From Bryobacteraceae bacterium (GTDB lineage Bacteria > Acidobacteriota > Terriglobia > Bryobacterales > Bryobacteraceae): a stretch of DNA of 20,578 nucleotides. The translations under genes were made by a program, and so were the position numbers. The stretch covers positions 1 through 20,578 of the forward strand of contig JARKOC010000465.1 in assembly GCA_029975915.1 (NCBI GenBank), read 5' to 3'. The notes below the pieces were generated by a model, which saw nothing but the letters and a program-made list of their open reading frames with translations, did no database searches and was not told where the DNA came from. Positions 7,426-14,482 of the stretch are shown here, one piece after another (the stretch's first letter is position 1; each line of letters opens with the position of its first letter).

Positions 7426-7464
7426 GGTACGGTTCTCGAAACCGTACCGCCAACCGTATCGGTT
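7426..7464. repeat. Perfect 9-bp-arm dyad followed by a related shorter dyad
   Basis: GGTACGGTT (7426-7434) pairs with AACCGTACC (7440-7448) across a 5-base loop. AACCG (7452-7456) pairs with CGGTT (7460-7464). The half-site AACCGTA occurs at 7440 and 7452, 12 bp apart, the same period as the iteron array to the right. Confidence 0.6.
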
Positions 7465-7556
7465 TTGAGGTCTTTGTGTGTTCGAGTACGAGTCTTACTC
7501 GGTGGATGGCGTGGCTGGCAGCGGTTTTCGACCACGCCGGGTCTCCAATCCAGTTT

Positions 7557-7622
7557 AATTTCGCTTCGCGAAATTCGCTTATTTCATTTCTTTCAGCTAA
7601 ATGGCTTGCTTGGAAAGAAATG
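7557..7622. repeat. AT-rich pocket with two large perfect dyads
   Basis: AATTTCGC-ttc-GCGAAATT (7557-7575) is followed by CATTTCTTTC (7585-7594) pairing with GAAAGAAATG (7613-7622). Hand counting gives 23 G/C of 60 at 7561-7620, against 43 of 60 at 7321-7380. An AT-rich, dyad-bearing pocket within GC-rich DNA is what a duplex-unwinding element or nick region would look like. Confidence 0.5.
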
Positions 7623-7911
7623 TGTAGCCATGGACGAATGAACGGCGCTTTGGGGTCTCGCTGGGTGAATTGGTCACCTCGGCTCCCCTGCCCATTCTTT
7701 TTCCTCTGGGCGGCGTCCGGCCCGCCAGCCGTTTCGGTTCGGCCTCGCATTCGGTTCGGCCTGGGTGGTGGCAGCGTCCCCGCTGCGCGGTCTCGCGACC
7801 GGATTTGTCCGACCACATCCCCTACTGACTGCCGGGACTTCGCGCGTCTGCACTGCAGCCGCAGGTCTAGCTAAGCAAACTCGAAAAAGGCTGTCAAGTC
7901 GCGCTTTTCGC

Positions 7912-7995
7912 CGTGCGTACTTTCGTACGTTCGTTCCTCCGTTCGCCCGTCCGTTGCATCGTTCGCTCCAACGTGCGGATTTCCGTTCGGACTGT
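7912..7995. repeat. 12-bp iteron array, intergenic part (7 units)
   Basis: Units start at 7912, 7924, 7936, 7948, 7960, 7972 and 7984, exactly 12 bp apart. All have CG at unit positions 5-6, and six of seven begin CG. Consensus is CGTNCG followed by six less conserved bases. The unit at 7972 (CGTGCGGATTTC) differs by one base from CGTGCGGACTTC, which occurs twice inside the adjacent ribbon-helix-helix gene. The array lies just downstream of the partition operon and is a candidate centromere (parS-like) or replication iteron cluster. Confidence 0.65.
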
Positions 7996-8037
7996 CGTTG
8001 GAGGGACATCAGTCCAACATTGCTATGAAAAACACAC

Positions 8038-8457
8038 TCACACAGTCTTGTCTTCGAGGTAGGCATCCAGGGCGACCCGGACCATCTCGGACAGGCTCAG
8101 CCCGTCGCCAGCCATCTCAGCCTGGATCTTCAGCTGCTTGAGCCGGACCAGCTGGTCCTCGTAGAACTCAAAGCTGTAGCGTTTGGTCCGCCGCTTGATG
8201 GGCAGCCCGCCGCTATGGCTTTCCGTACGGAAATCCGGTCGGATCTCCGACCGTTGTTCCGTGCGGACTTCCGTGCGGACTTCCGTGCGTTCTTCCGGTC
8301 GTGCGAAGCTTCGTGCGGAGTTCCGTTCGGTTTCAGGCTCATCGAGTGTGGGTTTGTCTTTGATCGCGACCACGCCGGACAGGTCCACCGCCTCGGGCTG
8401 AGGTTTCTTCGTGGGCTTGTATTTCGGATCGTAGTCTTCAAGGCGTGGCTCGCGCAT
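8038..8457 (-). CDS. Ribbon-helix-helix partition partner of ParA
   Basis: A 139-residue protein. The N-terminal 80 residues look disordered and charged. They include a tetrapeptide repeat, RTEV RTEV RTEQ RSEI RPDF RTES (residues 57-80). The C-terminus (about 90-136) is a ribbon-helix-helix: strand KRYSFEFYE, helix DQLVRLKQLKIQAEM, then helix SLSEMVRVALDAYLED. Plasmid partition systems with a ParA ATPase often use such small centromere-binding proteins in place of a canonical ParB; the disordered N-terminus would contact ParA. The start overlaps the end of parA by 20 bases, so the two are co-translated. Oddly, the repeat-coding DNA (8224-8335) carries the same 12-bp iteron found downstream of the gene. 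No other role is favoured. Confidence 0.75.
   Translation of the reverse strand: MREPRLEDYDPKYKPTKKPQPEAVDLSGVVAIKDKPTLDEPETERNSARSFARPEERTEVRTEVRTEQRSEIRPDFRTESHSGGLPIKRRTKRYSFEFYEDQLVRLKQLKIQAEMAGDGLSLSEMVRVALDAYLEDKTV
8224..8335. repeat. 12-bp iteron array inside the ribbon-helix-helix gene (9 units)
   Basis: Units start at 8224, 8236, 8248, 8260, 8272, 8284 and 8296 (all 12 bp apart), then at 8312 and 8324 after a 16-bp step. Best unit: CGTGCGGACTTC at 8260 and 8272. The first seven are in register with the codons (CGC ACG = Arg-Thr on the minus strand). The last two are out of that register yet keep the DNA motif. Embedded dyads: TTCCGTACGGAA (8221-8232) and CGGTCGGA-tc-TCCGACCG (8236-8253). 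Confidence 0.7.
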
Positions 8458-9217
8458 CGTCGACCAGCCAGGCCGCTACGCGCCGGTAGGCTTCGGCGCC
8501 TGGGTGGCTGGGGGAGTACTTGGTAATGGGTAGCCTCCGCTCGAACGAGCGGGGGAACACGATCGATTCCGGGATGTAGACGTCCATCACGTTGGCCTGG
8601 TAGATCCGCCGCGCGGCCTGGACCACCCCCGGCGAGTGGCTGGTGTTGGCCTTGTACATCGTGAACAGCAGCCGGATTGCTTGGTCGCGCAGCTCGTCCC
8701 GGTACTTATGCCAGAAGATCTCCTGCACGTGGTTGACCAGGTCCGAGACCCCATCGATCGACATCCGTTCCGCGCTGGCCGGCACCAGCAGCAGGTCGGC
8801 GGCGACGATCCCGTTGAAGGCCAGCGCTGCTTTGCCCGGTGGGGTATCGATCAGGATGAAGTCGTACTCATCCCGCAGGCTGGCCAGCCGTTCGCGCAGC
8901 AGAATCTCATCGCCGGGTTCGAGGCTGGCTTCGATGGCCGCCAGCAGCGACGAGGAGGGCAGCAGGTCGAACCCGAACGGCGTCCGCTGGCGGACCACGC
9001 TAGCCGGGATGTGCTGGTAGAAGACGTGATACAGGTTGTATTGGCCTTCATCCGGATTGGCGCCCAGATAGCGCGTCGCCGAGGCCTGCTGGTCCAGGTC
9101 GACCAGCAGCACCCGCTGCCCAAGCTCGGCCAGGGCCGCCGCGGTGTTCACGGCCGAGGTTGTCTTGCCGGTGCCGCCTTTGTAGATCGAGAACGAGACC
9201 ATCCGGGCTGGGTTCAT
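8438..9217 (-). CDS. parA: ParA-family partition ATPase
   Basis: A 259-residue protein with all ParA/MinD hallmarks. The deviant Walker A is KGGTGKTT (13-20), with the signature lysine K13. The A' region is LLVDLDQQASATRYLG (about 37-52), and the B-type motif is FILIDTPPG (120-128). ParA ATPases form nucleotide-dependent patterns on the nucleoid and segregate low-copy plasmids or integrative elements. The start (ATG 9215-9217) has a strong ribosome-binding site (GGAGGGG). It overlaps the stop of the upstream HTH gene in an ATGA, and its own 3' end overlaps the ribbon-helix-helix gene by 20 bases. The three genes are thus one tightly coupled partition operon. Length is typical of the small ParA class without an N-terminal HTH; the separate HTH gene upstream may supply that function. 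Confidence 0.9.
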   Translation of the reverse strand: MNPARMVSFSIYKGGTGKTTSAVNTAAALAELGQRVLLVDLDQQASATRYLGANPDEGQYNLYHVFYQHIPASVVRQRTPFGFDLLPSSSLLAAIEASLEPGDEILLRERLASLRDEYDFILIDTPPGKAALAFNGIVAADLLLVPASAERMSIDGVSDLVNHVQEIFWHKYRDELRDQAIRLLFTMYKANTSHSPGVVQAARRIYQANVMDVYIPESIVFPRSFERRLPITKYSPSHPGAEAYRRVAAWLVDDARATP

Positions 9218-9411
9218 GCCCCTCCTCTCGGCTGGACCAGGAGAAACACGTGCTGCCCCCACCAGGTCGCGAAGCTTTCGTGCGGCACCTGATACTCGTG
9301 CCCGACCTTGCGCACCTGGCCGAACTGGCCGGCCTTGATCCAGCGGAAGACAGTCGAGCGTTCCTTGTTCGTGATCTGGGCGATGTCGCTGATGGTGAGA
9401 TATTGTTTCAT
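9214..9411 (-). CDS. AlpA/excisionase-type helix-turn-helix protein
   Basis: A 65-residue protein: MKQYLTISDIAQITNKERST, then VFRWIKAGQFGQVRKVGHEY, then VPHESFATWW. This is the MerR-like winged-helix layout of the AlpA/excisionase (HTH_17) group: recognition helix, a K-A-G turn, and a wing ending in a short strand. Such proteins are excisionases or small DNA-binding regulators of mobile elements. It is the first gene of the partition operon; its stop overlaps the parA start by 4 bases. It is preceded by a clear promoter (-35 TTGACA) and by twin TTTGTTGC repeats, which may be its own operator. No ribosome-binding site is obvious. Confidence 0.75.
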   Translation of the reverse strand: MKQYLTISDIAQITNKERSTVFRWIKAGQFGQVRKVGHEYQVPHESFATWWGQHVFLLVQPRGGA

Positions 9412-9419
9412 CGGGACTG

Positions 9420-9436
9420 TTTGTTGCATTTGTTGC
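9420..9436. promoter_or_regulatory. Twin TTTGTTGC repeats in the partition operon leader
   Basis: TTTGTTGC occurs at 9420-9427 and 9429-9436, 9 bp apart, just downstream of the -10 of the partition promoter and 9 bases from the HTH start codon. It is a candidate autoregulatory operator. Confidence 0.45.
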
Positions 9437-9449
9437 GTGAATTGGAGCC

Positions 9450-9479
9450 ATCTAAGCACAGCCGGTAGGGAAGTGTCAA
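9450..9479 (-). promoter_or_regulatory. Promoter of the HTH-parA-RHH operon
   Basis: On the minus strand a perfect -35 TTGACA (9479-9474) is followed after 18 bases by TTAGAT (9455-9450), preceded by TG as an extended -10 (TGcTTAGAT). The start codon of the HTH gene lies 38 bases further on. Confidence 0.6.
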
Positions 9480-9563
9480 CCGGAAGAAAACCCGAAGTCG
9501 AGCAGCGTGCAAAACGTTCTGTGAGAAAGGTTTGGCAAAAAGGGACAGGAATCGGGTTGGAAG

Positions 9564-10562
9564 CTACCGACCCGTTCTTGGGGGTTCTGAGCGCGGTAGA
9601 AGAGTACCGGCGAGGGCCTTGATCGTGGCCGTGAAGCTGTCGTCCTCGCCCTGCTTTTCGCGCCACAACATTGCGAAGTCGATCAGGCTGCCGCCCCCAC
9701 AGCCGGCGAAGCAGTGCCAATAGTTGCTCTCGCGGTTCACCCCCAGGCTCTTGTGGTGATCGGCGTGGAATGGGCAGTGCCCTCGCCCGCGTTCATCCAG
9801 ATCCACGTACTGTGCCACGTAATCGTAGACGCTTATCGTCTGCTTCAGCCGGTCCGAGAGCGGCTGGTTGGGGTCCACTGCCTCGGAAGACTGACGCTCT
9901 GGAGGACTGAATGCTTCCTGCGAGAGCCGGCTGAGGACCTCGCTCACGAACACCGCAGGCACCCGCTCCGGATGGGTCAGCAGCTGGATCTGCTCTCGAA
10001 TCGTCGGGGCCAGAGGCTGGCCATCCAGTTTGACGAACGAATAGCGCTGGCCGGACTTCAGGTGGACACCCAGCGGCAGCCGGACGAGCGACCCCGGGCC
10101 GGTCTTGAGCTCGTCCTGCTTGGGGTAGAGTTCCACGTCGGTCAGGCTGTATTCGGCTTGCAGACGCTGGCCGAACCGGCGCGCGTCGGCGCCAGGCAGC
10201 GAGTCCAGAAACAGCCACAGGTGCCCGCCACGCCGCGACGTCTCCAGGTAGGGGACAATCCCCTGTCGGTCCAGCGCCTCTGCCATGCGCCAGACGCGCT
10301 GCCACTGATCCGGCGTGTCGGCGTCCAGGCAAACCCAACGCGCCTGGCTCTCCACATCCAGGGCATACGCCCCCAGGGTGATGAAGCCTTGCAGATGGGA
10401 TATGATGAGGTCGAGGCTGAGCTTGCGTCTGAGGGTCACATACGAGCCGTCCGGCCGCTGGACGGGATACAGGTCGTAGCGGGGGATGAAGGTCCCGGCA
10501 AAAGCCTGAGCTAGTTCGGGCGAGATAGTCTGTTCTGGTGTGCGGATCCGCTCCTTGGGCAT
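9564..10562 (-). CDS. Archaeo-eukaryotic-type primase with C-terminal DnaG-like (CHC2) zinc finger
   Basis: A 332-residue protein. The core has the three primase-polymerase motifs: WVCLDADT (acidic pair D80, D82), SRRGGHLWLFLD (H114), and GSLVRLPLG (about 158-166) following YPKQDELKTG. This order matches the AEP primases of mobile elements (the TOTE-type group). The C-terminal part (about 258-305) has CPFH (C263, H266) and HCFAGCGGGSLIDFAML (C284, C288), as in the zinc finger of DnaG-type primases; the second pair is C-x3-C rather than C-x2-C. It presumably primes replication of the element. I chose ATG 10560-10562 because homologous-looking sequence begins there; the frame is open further upstream, with GTG alternatives at about 10586 and 10592. 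No ribosome-binding site is obvious. Confidence 0.8.
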   Translation of the reverse strand: MPKERIRTPEQTISPELAQAFAGTFIPRYDLYPVQRPDGSYVTLRRKLSLDLIISHLQGFITLGAYALDVESQARWVCLDADTPDQWQRVWRMAEALDRQGIVPYLETSRRGGHLWLFLDSLPGADARRFGQRLQAEYSLTDVELYPKQDELKTGPGSLVRLPLGVHLKSGQRYSFVKLDGQPLAPTIREQIQLLTHPERVPAVFVSEVLSRLSQEAFSPPERQSSEAVDPNQPLSDRLKQTISVYDYVAQYVDLDERGRGHCPFHADHHKSLGVNRESNYWHCFAGCGGGSLIDFAMLWREKQGEDDSFTATIKALAGTLLPRSEPPRTGR

Positions 10563-10622
10563 GTCTTGCGATGCATCTTCGCACACATGCACGGGGTATT
10601 TCAAGGTCTCGGCCAGCCCAAT

Positions 10623-10651
10623 CTGGCATGACCATCCGCGAGGACTATACT
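10623..10651 (+). promoter_or_regulatory. Candidate promoter of the 36-codon ORF
   Basis: CTGGCA (10623-10628) is followed after 17 bases by TATACT (10646-10651). It faces right, divergent from the primase, with a ribosome-binding site and GTG start about 35 bases downstream. Confidence 0.5.
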
Positions 10652-10685
10652 TGGATAGAGACTCCCAAACTGAAGGAGAACAACC

Positions 10686-10796
10686 GTGACCGACTCCCAG
10701 AGCCCCACCCTCTTCCGCATCAGCAACAAGCAGAAGCCGGGCGGCGGGCAGTTGATCTTCGAATACAATCACGAGACCAAGCAGGGTACCTTGTGA
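10686..10796 (+). CDS. 36-residue ORF, probably the 5' remnant of a longer gene
   Basis: GTG 10686 to TGA 10794-10796, after a strong ribosome-binding site (GAAGGAG, about 10673-10679) and a good promoter. It begins MTDSQSPTLFRISNKQKPGG, then GQLIFEYNHETKQGTL, and stops. The sequence reads like the ordered N-terminus of a globular protein cut short. DNA beyond 10797 changes character: lower GC and no open frame until the helicase. I do not recognise the family. It may be a plasmid-backbone gene truncated by arrival of the defence island, or a genuine tiny protein. Confidence 0.45.
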   Translation: MTDSQSPTLFRISNKQKPGGGQLIFEYNHETKQGTL

Positions 10797-10943
10797 CATA
10801 GGAATACCGAATGGGATGTGCCCTGCCTGTCGTGAACGGCTAGATGAACGAATCTCACCGAGGATGAGGCTGAACAGCAGTAGCCATGCGCACGCTGGGT
10901 CACACTCCGGAAAATCGTTACCCAACAATTAGCCCTATCTGAT

Positions 10944-10971
10944 TTGCATCGAATACCCGAATGACGATAAT
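10944..10971 (+). promoter_or_regulatory. Candidate promoter of the helicase operon
   Basis: TTGCAT (10944-10949), 16 bases, then GATAAT (10966-10971). It is the best promoter-like sequence in the AT-richer gap 10797-11081, which holds no gene I can support. It would start transcription near 10978, ahead of the defence-type genes. Confidence 0.45.
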
Positions 10972-11081
10972 AGAATTACGAAATCTGGATTACTGGTTTG
11001 CTTAGCCTGTCTGACAATACTACATCGCGTGAATCAATGGGCCTGCGCTATGCCAGAGACCTCGATGTGGAGTGCGTCTGT

Positions 11082-14000
11082 ATGCCTGACAACGAGCTTC
11101 CTTTCCTGAAAACCGATAGTATTCTGCGCAACTCACGCTGGCCAGAGCCAGTTCGTGTCCTGCGTCTGGATAGCATGGGTGCAGACTATTTCACGCTCCA
11201 CGCCTTCGGCCTGGAAAGTGGCAAACACTACAGCACGATCTTGACAGTCAGTGACATTGAAGCCCTGTACCAGCAGAGCAGTATGGACGACCAATGGACC
11301 GGCGATCCGAATCAGCTTGTTCTGGCTTCGGAGTCCCAGCGAATCAAACTTGCTCACCTGTATGATCCCCTGTTCGCGGTGAGCGTCTCGAAGATTGATC
11401 TGCTGCCGCACCAACTCGAAGCGGTCTACGGCTACATGCTGCCACAGCCAGCATTGCGCTTCCTGCTGGCTGATGATCCCGGCGCAGGAAAGACCATCAT
11501 GGCTGGACTGCTCCTCAAAGAGCTGAAGCTACGCGGTGTCGTATCAAGGACGCTTATCGTCGCACCCAGTCCACTTCGAATGCAGTGGCAGCGCGAGATG
11601 AAAGAGAAATTCGCCGAGCACTTTGATCTGGTGGATCGGGCTGCGCTGAACGCGATGGGCGCCGCCCGGACCTGGCGGACCAGTCACCAGGCGATTGTCT
11701 CGATTGACTTCGCCAAACAGCCGGATGTGCTGGACAGTCTGGCTGTGGCCGACAACTGGGATCTGGTCATCGTGGACGAGGCGCACAAGATGGCGGCCTA
11801 CCGCCGCGGTCCAACCAAGGTGGAACGGAGCGCCCGCTACCGGCTTGGTGAAACTCTCTCGGAGAAAGCCGAGCGGCTGCTGCTGATGACCGCCACCCCG
11901 CACAAGGGGGATCCAGAGAACTTCCGGTTCCTGCTGTCGCTGGTGGACGCTGATCTGTTCGCAGACCAGAAAATCCTCCAGCGTGCCGTCGAACGCCAGG
12001 AGAATCCGATCTTCCTGCGCCGGTTGAAGGAGAACATGCGTGACTTCGAAGGCAAGCCGCTGTTCCCACCGCGACACGCCCGGACCGTGGCCTACCAGCT
12101 CCAGGACGCGGAGTGGACGCTCTACGAGCAGGTGACGCGCTACGTCGAAACCAACTTCAACCGGGCATTGTCCGACGAAAACCGGAATGTCACGTTTGCC
12201 CTGATCGTGCTCCAGCGCCGGCTCGCTTCGAGTGTGCGTGCGGTCCGGCGCTCATTGGAGAACCGGCATGCCAGGCTGGTCGAGTTACGCAACGAAGTCC
12301 TGCGCGATCCCGAATTGCTCGAAAAGGCACAGGCCGAGCCGCTCGACGATTTTGACAACGACGACCTGACCGAAGACGAGCGTTGGGAGATCGAGCAGCA
12401 GGCCCTGCGTTACACAGTCGCCCGAAACATCCACGAGCTTGAGCGTGAGATTGCTCAACTGGAGAAGCTCGTCGAGTTGGCCACTGCCGCCGAAGCCGCC
12501 GGACCGGAACGCAAGCTGCGCGAGCTGCAAGGCGTTCTGCACAGCCTTGATCTGAAGCAGACTGGCGACAAGCTCCTGATCTTCACCGAGGCCAAGGATA
12601 CCCTCGACTACCTCGTCGAGAACCTGCACGCCTGGGGATTCAGGACGATCACCATCGACGGCAGCATGGACATCGGACAACGCATCCAGTCCGAGCAGAT
12701 ATTCCGGTCGGACGAGGTGCAGATCATGGTCGCCACCGAGGCGGCTGGAGAAGGCATCAACCTTCAGTTCTGCCACCTGATGGTCAACTACGACATCCCC
12801 TGGAACCCCACCCGGATCGAGCAGCGTCTGGGACGCATCCACCGCTACGGCCAGGACCGCGAAGTGACCATGGTCAACCTGGTGGCCAACAACACCCGCG
12901 AAGGCCGCGTGTTGGAAGCCGTCTTGCTCAAACTGGAGCGGATGCGCCGCGAGATGGGGACCGACCGGGTCTACGATGTGGTCGGCGAACAACTGGCCGA
13001 CGCCCACCTGGAAGACCTGATTCGCGACGCGGTCACTAAACGCCGAACATTCGCCGAGATCCTGGCCTCCATTGACGCCGCAATGCCGGATAATGGCGCC
13101 GCCCTGATCGACCAGGCCGCCCTGACCAGCCTGGTCACCCCGGCCGTCGACCTGCGCAGCATGGCCGAACTGCGCCGCCGGGCCGAGGAGAACCGCCTCT
13201 CGCCCGCGTTCATCCGTGACTTCTTCGAGGATGCCATGCGGATTCTGTGGCCGGGCCGGATCGACAAGCGCTCGGATGGCTACTGGCGCATCCGCCACGT
13301 CCCCGCCGACCTGCGTGACATCCCGCCGGCCCTGGCCACCCAGTACGGCCAGCCCGACGAGCAGTACCTGCGCTTCACGTTTGAATTGGCCGACTCCCGG
13401 AAGACCGGCGCGGAGTTCATGGGGCCGGGGCACCCGCTCTTTGAAGCGGTGCTGTACCACACCCGGCTGCGCTGCCAGCCAGACCTGGAACGCGGGGCGG
13501 TCTTCGTGGACCCGGACGGGCGGCGCGAGGGGATCATCTGGCTGGTGGAAGGCACCGTCAACGACGGCCAAGGCAATATCGCCGGCCAGAAGCTGTTCGC
13601 CGTCTACCAGCCCGCCGATGGCGGCCCGCTGGAATGGCTGCCGCCCGGCATGCTCATCGATTTCGAGCCGGTCGACTCGCCGGGGACCGTCCCCGACGCG
13701 ATCAAGGCCCTGGCCGGCCAGCGTGGGGCTGTGATCGGCTGGTGCATCGGTCAGGAGTTGGAGCCCTATCGCCAGACCCTGGCCGAACGCCGCCAGCGCG
13801 AAACCGCGATCGTCAGACGCTACCTCCAGGAGTCGTTCGACGTCCTGATCGCGCGCTCGGACGGTCTGCTGATGCGCTACGAAGGCCAGCAGGACCGCGG
13901 CCAGGACATGCGCATCAAGATTGCCGAGGAGGAGCGTCGTAACACCGACCTGCGCCGCCGCAAGGACCAGCGGCTGACCCGCGCCGAGCGCGAACAGACC

Positions 14001-14480
14001 CTGCTCCTGGCCGAACCGCGCGTATTGGGGATGGCAGCCATCCTGTCCGACGTCGTCAGCGCCGAACCCGCCCGGACGGGCACGACCATGCGCCGTGATG
14101 ACGAGGTCGAGCAGGCAGCGATTGCCGCCGTGCTGGATTACGAGCGCCGCCAGGGCCGCAGCCCGGAGGACCTCTCGCCCCAGAAGCTGCCCTACGACGT
14201 GCGCAGCATGGCCCCCGACGGCCGCATCCGCTATATCGAGGTCAAGGGCCGCGCCGGGGAGGGTGAGGTCGAGCTGAGCGAGCGTGAGTGGCTGACTGCC
14301 GAGAACATGGCAGAGGACTACTGGCTGTACATCGTCAGCGAGGCGCTGACCCGGCCCCAGCTTCACATCGTGCAGGACCCGGCCAACCGGCTCGATCCAC
14401 AGGCAATAATCAGGCGGACACGGTATCATGTGACCGAAACCGCCTGGCGGCCCATCGCGGACAACCCTCCACAGGAGTGA
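11082..14480 (+). CDS. SNF2-family helicase with C-terminal DUF3883-like domain (DISARM DrmD-like)
   Basis: About 1132 residues. Helicase motifs: I, DDPGAGKTIMAG (GAGKT 134-138); II, DEAH (232-235); III, MTATPHKG (269-276); V, ATEAAGEGINLQ; VI, QRLGRIHRYGQ (581-591). LLPHQLEAVYGY before motif I is a Q-motif-like region. The C-terminus has RYIEVKGRAGEGEVELSERE (E1053, K1055) and WLYIVSEAL, a DUF3883-type module with a nuclease-like E-x-K. This architecture matches DUF3883 helicases of defence islands and DrmD of class 1 DISARM. It would be an ATP-dependent DNA translocase. ATG 11082 has GGAG at 9 bases and a family-like N-terminus (ILRNSRWPEPVRVLRL). In-frame ATG 11037 and TTG 10998 are alternatives and fit the promoter better. 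It is followed by the methyltransferase on the same strand. Confidence 0.85.
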   Translation: MPDNELPFLKTDSILRNSRWPEPVRVLRLDSMGADYFTLHAFGLESGKHYSTILTVSDIEALYQQSSMDDQWTGDPNQLVLASESQRIKLAHLYDPLFAVSVSKIDLLPHQLEAVYGYMLPQPALRFLLADDPGAGKTIMAGLLLKELKLRGVVSRTLIVAPSPLRMQWQREMKEKFAEHFDLVDRAALNAMGAARTWRTSHQAIVSIDFAKQPDVLDSLAVADNWDLVIVDEAHKMAAYRRGPTKVERSARYRLGETLSEKAERLLLMTATPHKGDPENFRFLLSLVDADLFADQKILQRAVERQENPIFLRRLKENMRDFEGKPLFPPRHARTVAYQLQDAEWTLYEQVTRYVETNFNRALSDENRNVTFALIVLQRRLASSVRAVRRSLENRHARLVELRNEVLRDPELLEKAQAEPLDDFDNDDLTEDERWEIEQQALRYTVARNIHELEREIAQLEKLVELATAAEAAGPERKLRELQGVLHSLDLKQTGDKLLIFTEAKDTLDYLVENLHAWGFRTITIDGSMDIGQRIQSEQIFRSDEVQIMVATEAAGEGINLQFCHLMVNYDIPWNPTRIEQRLGRIHRYGQDREVTMVNLVANNTREGRVLEAVLLKLERMRREMGTDRVYDVVGEQLADAHLEDLIRDAVTKRRTFAEILASIDAAMPDNGAALIDQAALTSLVTPAVDLRSMAELRRRAEENRLSPAFIRDFFEDAMRILWPGRIDKRSDGYWRIRHVPADLRDIPPALATQYGQPDEQYLRFTFELADSRKTGAEFMGPGHPLFEAVLYHTRLRCQPDLERGAVFVDPDGRREGIIWLVEGTVNDGQGNIAGQKLFAVYQPADGGPLEWLPPGMLIDFEPVDSPGTVPDAIKALAGQRGAVIGWCIGQELEPYRQTLAERRQRETAIVRRYLQESFDVLIARSDGLLMRYEGQQDRGQDMRIKIAEEERRNTDLRRRKDQRLTRAEREQTLLLAEPRVLGMAAILSDVVSAEPARTGTTMRRDDEVEQAAIAAVLDYERRQGRSPEDLSPQKLPYDVRSMAPDGRIRYIEVKGRAGEGEVELSEREWLTAENMAEDYWLYIVSEALTRPQLHIVQDPANRLDPQAIIRRTRYHVTETAWRPIADNPPQE

Positions 14481-14482
14481 GC

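Larger units (their letters stand above)
6927..8037. other. Non-coding, inverted-repeat-dense control region (candidate replication or transfer origin)
   Basis: About 1.1 kb with no convincing gene. Open frames exist on both strands, but they are low-complexity Pro/Arg/Ser-rich and overlap one another. Perfect short-loop dyads crowd the stretch: GGGCGG-gg-CCGCCC (7025-7038), GTCGGCC-gga-GGCCGAC (7041-7057), ATTTGTC-gaa-GACAAAT (7119-7135), TGGACACG-cca-CGTGTCCA (7162-7180) and GGCCGAT...ATCGGCC (7341-7366). The larger ones at 7426-7464 and 7557-7622 are listed separately. The 13-mer TTCGGTTCGGCCT is repeated at 7733 and 7750. A 12-bp iteron array closes the region. Flanking partition, primase and transfer genes suggest oriV, a single-strand origin or oriT. 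It could also encode structured RNA. Confidence 0.55.

Noticed and set aside
6981..7874. Overlapping open frames on both strands in the repeat-rich region
   Set aside because: Pro/Arg/Ser-rich, mutually overlapping, without ribosome-binding sites; they cross many perfect dyads and look like GC-rich chance frames.
7912..8335. CRISPR array
   Set aside because: The repeats are 12-bp contiguous or near-contiguous units with no spacers of constant length, and there is no cas gene. Iterons explain them better.
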